A DNA stretch of 5,560 nt, from assembly GCA_003242315.1 (NCBI GenBank), contig QGUY01000263.1, forward strand, positions 1-5,560, given 5' to 3'. Position 1 is the stretch's first letter, and the number at the start of each line of letters is the position of its first letter. The notes under the pieces were generated by a model. That model was not told where the DNA came from. It saw only the letters and a program-made list of their open reading frames with translations, and made no database searches. Below are positions 1 through 4,846 of this stretch, piece by piece. The DNA comes from Bacteroidota bacterium. GTDB taxonomy: Bacteria > Bacteroidota > Bacteroidia > Cytophagales > Cyclobacteriaceae. A program made the translations under genes and the position numbers.

Positions 1-1282
1 AGATAATATACCATCCCAGTTTCGATATTTCACGTTGATAGTTGCCGTTGTTCGCTTTCATGGAAAGCTTCACGTCACGGTGCTCACGTACGGTTACGTC
101 GAGATCGGCGGTCATCTTTTCACCGGTCTTTTTGTTGAACACCTCGCCTTGAAGCACGAGCTTCTTTTCAACCGGTTTGAGGAAGATGTCTACCATGAGC
201 GTCGTATCGCGATCGAAAGTCGGGAGACCGAACTTGTTTGAATACGAATGGTAGCCATCGGAAGACACATTCAGTGCATACGATGTGACCTCCGGCAATT
301 TCGTCTCAAATGTTCCGTCGGCGTCAGTGGTCAGTCGTTTCGTGTCGCCTTCCAGGGTAAGCTCTACGTTGGCTGCAATGGTTTCGCGCGTCTTTTCGTC
401 GAACACGTTACCAACAAGTTTGATGTTGATAGGCCGTGAAACGAGAACGAAGAGATCCAGGTTTCCGCCATCGATGCGGGTGTTGGAACGCGACACAAAG
501 GCATTGCCGTTTTCATCGATGGAGAAGTAATAGTCCATCGCCGCTGTATTCACGGGCTTTCCCATGTTGACAGGCTCCGACCAGTTTTCCCACGTATCGT
601 CAAGTCTTGTCGTCTTGTAGATATCTGTTCCACCTTGTCTTCCTTCACCGGGACGACCACTGGCATAATACAGTGTCTTCTGATCCGGACCAATGAACGG
701 TGCGAAATCATCCATGCTGTGACTGATCTTGAGTTTTACGGGTCGCGACCAGGTGCCGTCAGGTTGAGCGTGACTTGCATAGAGGTCGCTCATGGCGCTG
801 CCTTTTCGTTCACTGAAGTACAGGATCATGTGCTTCCGATCTTCGGACATCGTCGCACCGTAAAAGCGACCCTGATTCATCTCGTCGAAGCCCTCAACCT
901 TGATTTCTGTGAGTCGCCCATCCTTTACCAGCGAAAATCCCTTCTTATCCTTGCCTCTTCCTCCTTTAATAAAAAGTGTTCCATCCTTCATGACGGTAAA
1001 CACCTGGTTCGACCGGTTGTGGTTGAAGGGCGAACCGAGCCGTTCCGGCGCGCTCCATTCACCTGCTTCATCTTTCTGGGTCATCCAGATATCCTGACTG
1101 TCTTGGGTATCAACGAAAAAATAGAGTGTATTTCCATCCGGAGAGATAACAGGTGCAGCTTCGTGATTGTGCGTATTGACATGCTTGCCCATGTTTACAA
1201 AATCATGTCGCGGAGCGAACTCCTGGCTGCTCGAAACAAACACAACGGCCACGGAAAGAATGAAAATCAGCGCAATTCTCAT
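1..1282 (-). CDS. Exported PD40 beta-propeller protein with carboxypeptidase-regulatory-like modules (OmpA-family-like), 3' end cut by window
   Basis: The frame is open from the ATG at 1282 to the left edge, giving 427 residues without a stop. The N-terminus has Arg2, a hydrophobic stretch at about 3-16 and a small-residue SSSQ segment, which fits a Sec signal peptide. PD40/TolB-like propeller blades follow: APVISPDGNTLYF near residues 43-55, a blade near 94-108, one near 135-165, APFIGPDQKTLYYASGRPGEG near 193-214, and MDYYFSIDENG near 252-262. Two carboxypeptidase-regulatory-like beta modules come next, at about 284-352 (NVFDEKTRETIAANVEL, then DADGTFET) and from about 369 to the edge (GEVFNKKTGEKM). 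This order is known in Bacteroidota envelope proteins that end in an OmpA peptidoglycan-binding domain; that domain would lie outside the window and is inferred. No TPR block precedes the propeller, unlike PorE-type proteins. The likely role is cell-envelope attachment or structure; the specific function is unknown. Confidence 0.85.
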   Translation of the reverse strand, partial: MRIALIFILSVAVVFVSSSQEFAPRHDFVNMGKHVNTHNHEAAPVISPDGNTLYFFVDTQDSQDIWMTQKDEAGEWSAPERLGSPFNHNRSNQVFTVMKDGTLFIKGGRGKDKKGFSLVKDGRLTEIKVEGFDEMNQGRFYGATMSEDRKHMILYFSERKGSAMSDLYASHAQPDGTWSRPVKLKISHSMDDFAPFIGPDQKTLYYASGRPGEGRQGGTDIYKTTRLDDTWENWSEPVNMGKPVNTAAMDYYFSIDENGNAFVSRSNTRIDGGNLDLFVLVSRPINIKLVGNVFDEKTRETIAANVELTLEGDTKRLTTDADGTFETKLPEVTSYALNVSSDGYHSYSNKFGLPTFDRDTTLMVDIFLKPVEKKLVLQGEVFNKKTGEKMTADLDVTVREHRDVKLSMKANNGNYQREISKLGWYII

Positions 1283-1308
1283 GGATTAAGCGTGGTTGGT
1301 ATAAAGAG

Positions 1309-1336
1309 TAAAAATAGGACATTAACCACAATGCAA
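1309..1336 (-). promoter_or_regulatory. Weak Bacteroidota-type promoter candidate for the PD40 protein gene
   Basis: On the minus strand TATTTTTA (1316-1309) differs at one position from the Bacteroidota -7 consensus TAnnTTTG. A TTG lies 17 bp upstream (1336-1334). The resulting leader would be about 20-25 nt before the ATG at 1282. The -33 match is partial and the spacer is slightly short, so this is only a candidate. Confidence 0.22.
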
Positions 1337-1415
1337 CCGGCTGCAAACCCTGTGTTGCTAAGGGCACAGGTACACATGTAAGATTGACGGGCGTATTAAA
1401 GGAAATAACGCGTCG

Positions 1416-1439
1416 TTTTTCGGGACGTTATCCCAAAAA
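1416..1439. repeat. Inverted repeat with T5/A5 flanks
   Basis: TTTTT-c-GGGA (1416-1425) is complementary to TCCC-AAAAA (1431-1439), with one bulged C and a five-base loop. The order is T-tract first and A-tract last on both strands, so by itself it is not a classical terminator. It adjoins the hairpin at 1442-1477, and its A5 arm (T5 on the minus strand) is the T-tract following that hairpin, so the two minus-strand RNA structures would compete. Confidence 0.4.
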
Positions 1440-1477
1440 TAGAATAGACTTTTTTGTTACTACCGGATGGTCTATTC
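1435..1477 (-). terminator. Possible intrinsic terminator of the four-helix membrane protein gene
   Basis: Four bases after the TAG stop, an 8-bp perfect inverted repeat occurs: GAATAGAC (minus strand 1477-1470) and GTCTATTC (1449-1442), followed by TATTTTT (1441-1435). Position and T-tract fit rho-independent termination. The stem is AT-rich and the loop is 20 nt, so efficiency is doubtful. Confidence 0.4.
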
Positions 1478-1481
1478 GTCT

Positions 1482-1928
1482 CTATCCCGCTGTGGTGGTC
1501 CCCAACACGCCTCTGTCACTCATGGCGAGCACAGCGATGATGAGAAGGAGCGCAATGGTGTTGAGGATAGCGAGCCGCTTGTGTTTCGAGAGACTTTCCG
1601 TCATGCGCTTCGACGTGGATCGCGCCACGGTGATGAGCGCCACCACGATAACCATGACGAACACGTGCTCGACCGTCCAGTACCGGGTTGTGGCATCTTT
1701 CATCGTCGTGCTGTCGAACCTAACGAAGGGGCTAACAAAATAGAGGATGAGGCCAGCAATGAGTTGAAGGTGCGTAAAGATGAGCAGATAAAGCCCAATG
1801 CGATCGTCTACATTTGTATACGGCTTGTTTCCGAACCAGCCCATTAGCGACCGCACGACGACGGCAAGCAGCATGATCAATACAAAATAACGCAGATAGG
1901 AATGTGAGGTGAGAAGTAGTTCGTACAT
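1482..1928 (-). CDS. Four-helix integral membrane protein with four helix-associated histidines (cytochrome b-like, putative)
   Basis: This is a complete 148-residue protein with four predicted membrane segments at about 12-33, 44-66, 86-103 and 118-136. Histidines lie at or near the helix ends: H9 (HSYLRY), H53 (HLQLIAGLILYFVSP), H88 (YWTVEH) and H116 (KHK). I recall similar four-helix proteins in Bacteroidota genomes, sometimes labelled cytochrome b, but no function is established to my knowledge. Two pairs of membrane histidines would be compatible with bis-histidine heme binding; this is inference, since no CXXCH or classical cytochrome b signature is present. The ATG at 1928 is the only start that leaves the first helix intact. 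No Shine-Dalgarno site is seen. The gene lies 144 bp downstream of the reductase gene and has its own possible terminator. Confidence 0.82.
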   Translation of the reverse strand: MYELLLTSHSYLRYFVLIMLLAVVVRSLMGWFGNKPYTNVDDRIGLYLLIFTHLQLIAGLILYFVSPFVRFDSTTMKDATTRYWTVEHVFVMVIVVALITVARSTSKRMTESLSKHKRLAILNTIALLLIIAVLAMSDRGVLGTTTAG

Positions 1929-1951
1929 GGCCGTCGGGGTATGTGATGCCC

Positions 1952-1981
1952 CAAATTAGTATAGAGATTGTAAAGAACCAA
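1952..1981 (-). promoter_or_regulatory. Promoter-like motif upstream of the four-helix membrane protein gene
   Basis: On the minus strand TTGG (1981-1978), then 19 bp, then TAATTTG (1958-1952). This approximates the Bacteroidota TTTG-N19-TAnnTTTG layout, but with a TAnTTTG -7 box shorter by one base. It would leave a leader of roughly 20 nt before the ATG at 1928. Low confidence because such AT-rich motifs are frequent. Confidence 0.28.
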
Positions 1982-2072
1982 TTCCAGCCACATTTGTGTG
2001 ACGAGCTGACTGTATGGTCGTACCTCTGCGTACTGTCTTACTACCAACTATTGCCACCTGCCCCACTGCAAA

Positions 2073-3077
2073 CTACTGCCTATTGGAAACCAGCACCAGC
2101 GAAGCCGCCAACCCGCTGATATACTCCAACTCTGAATCCGTTAGTTCAAATGCCAACGCTCCCGCGTTCTCAGTTACTTGCTTCTCATCGCGGGCACCGA
2201 CCAACACGGAAGCTATGGCGGGTTGGCGGGAAGTCCAATTGATAATGACCTGGGCAATAGTGGCATTGTGAGCATCTGCAAGGGGGCGGATTTTTTCCAG
2301 CATCTCATTCACGCGGCGAATGTTTTCCGGCGTGAAGTATTTTGAATCCTTTCTGCTATCCCCCTCGTTGAATTCGTAGTCGGGGCGGAATTTCCCGGTA
2401 AGCAATCCACGTTGGAGCGGACTGTATGGAAGTATACCCAAACCTTTTTTCAGCGCCTGGGGAATCACATCGTTCATAATGCCACGGTTAACAAGGCTAA
2501 AGGGCACCTGATTGGAGGCCAGTGGAATCACCTTGAGGGCTTCTTCCACCTGGGCAACCGAGTAGTTGCAAACCCCTGCCGCACGAACTTTCCCCTGCTC
2601 AATGAGGCGTGCAACCGCCTCCATGGTATCTGCAATGGGTGTGGTTGTATCCGGCCAATGGATTTGCAAAAGGTCCACGTAATCCGTTTTCAACCTCCTG
2701 AGACTATCCTCACATTCCTTAATGACACGCTCCGGTCGTGCGTTGCGATACATATTGACGGGCTTTCCGTCGTTATCAATCGTGGCGAAGTGAAATTCAC
2801 CGGTTGTTGAGGTCCAGTCGAGACCGTACTTCGTAAGAATCTGGTATTTGCTTCTGTCAATTCCCTCAAGAGCCTCTGCGATGAGGCTTTCGCTACGGCC
2901 AAATCCGTAGGCAGGTGCCGTGTCGATCGTTGTTATCCCCTGGTCGACCGACGCCCGTATGGCGTTGATCGCCGCTTTTTCTTCTGCTCCACCCCACAAC
3001 CATCCGCCAATAGCCCAGGCACCGAAGGTAAGCGGGGTGACTTCAACGTCAGAGTTTCCCAGTTTTTTCAGTTTCAT
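2073..3077 (-). CDS. Aldo/keto reductase (NADPH-dependent, AKR11/YhdN-like)
   Basis: This is a full-length 334-residue (alpha/beta)8-barrel oxidoreductase, expected to be cytosolic and to reduce aldehydes or ketones to alcohols with NAD(P)H. The AKR catalytic tetrad is complete: D52 and Y57 in DTAPAYGFGRSE, K83 in ILTKYG, and H140 in LLQIHWPD. The N-terminal TFGAWAIGGWLWGG resembles the Bacillus YhdN (general stress protein 69) and IolS group. YSPLQRGLLTGKF and the C-terminal SVLVGARDEKQVTEN segment are the usual cofactor-binding regions, the latter contacting the NADP 2'-phosphate in this family. The substrate cannot be told from sequence. The start at 3077 matches the usual family N-terminus (MKLKKLGNS), and a weak AAGG lies 4 nt upstream. 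The gene is divergent from the transporter gene, separated by 258 bp, and no clear terminator follows its TAG. Confidence 0.96.
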   Translation of the reverse strand: MKLKKLGNSDVEVTPLTFGAWAIGGWLWGGAEEKAAINAIRASVDQGITTIDTAPAYGFGRSESLIAEALEGIDRSKYQILTKYGLDWTSTTGEFHFATIDNDGKPVNMYRNARPERVIKECEDSLRRLKTDYVDLLQIHWPDTTTPIADTMEAVARLIEQGKVRAAGVCNYSVAQVEEALKVIPLASNQVPFSLVNRGIMNDVIPQALKKGLGILPYSPLQRGLLTGKFRPDYEFNEGDSRKDSKYFTPENIRRVNEMLEKIRPLADAHNATIAQVIINWTSRQPAIASVLVGARDEKQVTENAGALAFELTDSELEYISGLAASLVLVSNRQ

Positions 3078-3093
3078 ATAGCCTTACAAAAGC

Positions 3094-3133
3094 ACGCGTT
3101 GTCACAAACAAGCAAAAAAAATCCGTAACGCGT
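3094..3133. promoter_or_regulatory. Spaced inverted repeat ACGCGTT-N26-AACGCGT in the reductase upstream region
   Basis: ACGCGTT (3094-3100) and AACGCGT (3127-3133) are perfect 7-bp inverted arms, 33 bp centre to centre (about three helical turns). They flank an A8 tract (3114-3121) and lie 17 to 56 bp upstream of the reductase ATG. The placement suits a two-site operator or a long-loop hairpin in the leader. It is a structural observation; no regulator is identified. Confidence 0.35.
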
Positions 3134-3304
3134 CAATCATTTTAATAATTCCTTCGCACCACCGAACGCATTCGCTGCCGCCCTGAGTAGGTCGATCAGG
3201 CGTCGCATAAACGCCACACTGACATATGCCAGCCGTCGCTGTGAGAATCGTCATAGACCTCTCCATACTCCTTTTGTAGGTTGATCTGCGAATGATGACC
3301 CGGG

Positions 3305-3316
3305 AATTGTGCAATT
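3305..3316. repeat. 12-bp palindrome AATTGTGCAATT upstream of the transporter gene
   Basis: The arms AATTG and CAATT flank a central TG, ending 19 bp before the chosen ATG of the transporter gene. It could be an operator half-site pair or a small leader hairpin. It contains the GTG at 3309 that would be the alternative upstream start, which argues mildly against that GTG being used. Confidence 0.35.
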
Positions 3317-3335
3317 TTGTTCTGTTCCCCGCCCT

Positions 3336-4472
3336 ATGGAAAAAAAGATAAATCTCCCCGGCATCTCATATCTTCGGACGATCCAATACATCGTTTACGG
3401 TGGCATCATACTTTATTTCGGGAAGGATGTCTTTGTCCCGCTAAGCCTGGCGGTGCTGGTAAGTTTTGTTGTCTTTCCCGTGGCGCGATGGATGGAAGCG
3501 CGCGGCGTATCGCGAATGGCATCCATTCTCATATGCGTAACTGCGATGATGATCATTCTCCTTGGTCTCATTGCGCTAATGGTAAGTCAGGTACTCAGCT
3601 TCGTCCAGGAGCTTCCTGTTATCCGTGAAAAACTTTCCCGTGCGCTTGGCGAGATGAGTCAGCTGATCACGGAGTCATTTGGCATATCCTCCCAGCAGCA
3701 ATCGGATTGGTTCAGCGAAATCGTGAACCGATCGGCAAGCAGTTTCCTTTCGTTCGCGCAGAGCGCTATTTCCACGTCTGCTACTTCACTCGTTCTGTTG
3801 ATCCTCGTACCTGTGTACGCAGTACTGATCCTTTATTACAGGCATCAATGGCTTAACGTATTATATCGCTTCTTTCCCAATCAGGAAAAGGAAGAGATTC
3901 GCGAATTGCTTTCACTCTCGATCGAGACGTACTACAATTTCATTAAGGGGATGGCTGTCGTGTATCTCATTGTAGGTACCCTCAACAGCATCGGACTGCT
4001 AATACTCGGAATTCCTCATGCGATCCTGTTTGGCTTCACAGCCTCTATTCTCACCTTCATTCCTTATATAGGTATCATGGTTGGATCGCTGGCCCCCATT
4101 ACGATGGCATGGATCACTTATGATTCTGTGTGGGGACCTCTGGGTGTTGTTGGCATCTTTGCCTTTGTTCAATACCTGGAAGCTAATCTGATCTTCCCGT
4201 GGGCGGTGAGTCGCCGGCTCCAGGTGAATACGCTTGTGACCCTTGTCGCCATCTTCCTCGGTGGCATTATTTGGGGAATGGCCGGACTGATTTTGTTCGT
4301 CCCCTTTGTTGGAATACTGAAGCTCATTGCCGATCATAGTCCCCGTCTGGCCACCCTCTCGATGATGCTGGGCAAAGACAAGTCTTTCTCAAAGAAAAAC
4401 ACAGACATAGATGAAAACCAACAGGGAATGGCACCAGCGCCACCGGATGCCGAAAAACGCAACACTGGATGA
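3336..4472 (+). CDS. AI-2E family transporter (PerM/YdiK/UPF0118-type polytopic membrane protein)
   Basis: This 378-residue inner-membrane protein shows the AI-2E transporter layout: two N-terminal helices (about 16-50), a third at 61-89, a hydrophilic region at about 92-145, then helices at about 148-168, 204-226, 228-262, 264-280 and 297-332. Family-typical segments include LILGIPHAILFGFTASILTFIPYIG (seen near 222-246, IPYIG at 242-246), YLEANLIFP (280-288) and WGMAGLILFVPFVGILK (313-329). Family members are described as exporters of autoinducer-2 or as Na+(Li+)/H+ antiporters; which applies here cannot be decided. The ATG at 3336 is preferred over the in-frame GTG at 3309 because it begins a normal MEKK N-terminus. 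The last 30 or so residues form a polar tail, and its coding DNA also holds the start of the next gene. It is divergent from the reductase. Confidence 0.93.
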   Translation: MEKKINLPGISYLRTIQYIVYGGIILYFGKDVFVPLSLAVLVSFVVFPVARWMEARGVSRMASILICVTAMMIILLGLIALMVSQVLSFVQELPVIREKLSRALGEMSQLITESFGISSQQQSDWFSEIVNRSASSFLSFAQSAISTSATSLVLLILVPVYAVLILYYRHQWLNVLYRFFPNQEKEEIRELLSLSIETYYNFIKGMAVVYLIVGTLNSIGLLILGIPHAILFGFTASILTFIPYIGIMVGSLAPITMAWITYDSVWGPLGVVGIFAFVQYLEANLIFPWAVSRRLQVNTLVTLVAIFLGGIIWGMAGLILFVPFVGILKLIADHSPRLATLSMMLGKDKSFSKKNTDIDENQQGMAPAPPDAEKRNTG

Positions 4473-4596
4473 AAGGATCCAATGGCACCTCGAACACCAG
4501 AAGCACTGCAGCTGCCGGGGAATACCGGAGAAGCTGAAGGAGGAAATGAGCAAACGTGGGATTAAGTGGACTGGACGGCCCTTAGCTGGAGGCTAA
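4447..4596 (+). CDS. Small conserved-looking His/Cys protein overlapping the transporter gene
   Basis: This 49-residue protein reads MPKNATLDERIQWHLEHQ, then KHCSCRGIPEKLKEEMSKRG and a short basic tail. It starts inside the transporter gene in the +1 frame, overlapping its last 26 bp, and continues 124 bp past that stop. This suggests translational coupling and co-transcription. H14, H17, H20, C21 and C23 form a compact cluster that could bind a metal, followed by a charged helix (28-37). There is no signal peptide or membrane segment. An in-frame ATG at 4411 would add 12 residues; 4447 is chosen because the added part lies fully within the transporter's tail and looks unlike a protein start. 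I recall similar short proteins in Bacteroidota but no function, so it is best treated as hypothetical. Confidence 0.65.
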   Translation: MPKNATLDERIQWHLEHQKHCSCRGIPEKLKEEMSKRGIKWTGRPLAGG

Positions 4597-4639
4597 ACCA
4601 TTATGCGATCGAGTTTGGGACTTCTCTCAAAATGATGAT

Positions 4640-4695
4640 AGTTGCAGTCGCAGATGCAAGGCGGATGGCCTGCAACTGAATCTGCACCTGCATCT
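4640..4695. repeat. Two interleaved inverted repeats in pseudoknot order, rich in TGCA
   Basis: Repeat A is AGTTGCAG (4640-4647) with CTGCAACT (4670-4677). Repeat B is AGATGCA-a-GG (4652-4661) with CCTGCATCT (4687-4695), perfect over 7 bp and 9 bp with one bulge. The order A-B-A'-B' is that of an H-type pseudoknot, or of two mutually exclusive hairpins. Joining segments are 4, 8 and 9 nt. TGCA occurs five times (4643, 4655, 4671, 4683, 4689). No T-tract follows, so this is not a simple intrinsic terminator. Confidence 0.45.
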
Positions 4696-4752
4696 TAAAG
4701 AATGGGGAATTCCACAACAAACCGGCGATTTTTCTCCTCCACGGTGAAGGTA

Positions 4753-4766
4753 CTGACGTAAGTCAG
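4753..4766 (+). repeat. Short hairpin CTGAC-GTAA-GTCAG
   Basis: A perfect 5-bp stem closes a GTAA tetraloop, which as RNA is a GNRA loop. It sits about 80 bp upstream of the universal stress protein start, between the TGCA repeats and the CACG/CGTG cluster. Small stems like this also arise by chance. Confidence 0.3.
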
Positions 4767-4771
4767 GTTGC

Positions 4772-4807
4772 TACACGACGTGTATCATAAACGTGGCACG
4801 GCGCGTG
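4772..4807. promoter_or_regulatory. CACG/CGTG palindrome cluster, possible operator for the universal stress protein gene
   Basis: TACACG-A-CGTGTA (4772-4784) is a 13-bp palindrome around a single central base. CGTG-G-CACG (4792-4800) and CACG-gcg-CGTG (4797-4807) follow, making five CACG/CGTG tetramers in 34 bp. The cluster ends 39 bp before the gene's ATG and just before TAATTTTA (4810-4817), a one-mismatch version of the Bacteroidota -7 box. Location suggests binding sites for a dimeric regulator; no specific factor is recognised. Confidence 0.35.
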
Positions 4808-4846
4808 TAATAATTTTAGGTACTCAAGCCAACCAAAATAGCGGTT

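Noticed and set aside
35..1381. Several plus-strand open frames of 63 to 248 codons across this stretch
   Set aside because: They are antisense to the minus-strand PD40 protein, whose translation shows family motifs throughout; the plus frames show no recognisable domain.
1936..1952. GGGG-N9-CCCC near the start of the four-helix membrane protein gene as a translation-control hairpin
   Set aside because: It is a four-bp stem only; the position is suggestive but the evidence is too thin to call.
3182..3215. Small stems CCTGA/TCAGG and GGCGT/ACGCC in the divergent intergenic region
   Set aside because: They are five-bp stems that overlap each other, with no associated signal; such pairs are expected by chance.
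3102..3314. A 70-codon minus-strand frame upstream of the reductase
   Set aside because: It shows no recognisable family, has an erratic composition with scattered cysteines, and occupies the region that must hold both divergent promoters. It cannot be fully excluded.
3999..4337. A 112-codon minus-strand frame inside the transporter gene
   Set aside because: It is antisense to conserved membrane segments of the transporter and has a low-complexity polar composition typical of the reverse complement of hydrophobic codons.
4537..4593. AAGGAGGAA just before an in-frame ATG at 4546, looking like a strong ribosome binding site
   Set aside because: The bases encode K-E-E-M inside the small His/Cys protein; starting here would give only a 16-residue peptide.
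4582..4596. Hairpin TTAGC-TGGAG-GCTAA at the end of the small gene as a terminator
   Set aside because: The stem is only 5 bp and AT-rich, it lies within the coding end, and no T-tract follows.
4632..4679. A 15-codon plus-strand ORF starting ATG ATG in the TGCA-rich segment (leader peptide idea)
   Set aside because: It has no ribosome binding site, no run of regulatory codons and no attenuator terminator after it. The base pairing explains the sequence bias better.
4695..4784. A 29-codon minus-strand stretch ending ...FTVEEKNRRFVVEFPIL and stop, resembling a gene tail
   Set aside because: It is closed upstream by a TGA at 4785-4787 and has only a GTG as a plausible start. Frames of this length are common by chance. 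A gene remnant is possible, but a profile search would be needed to support it.
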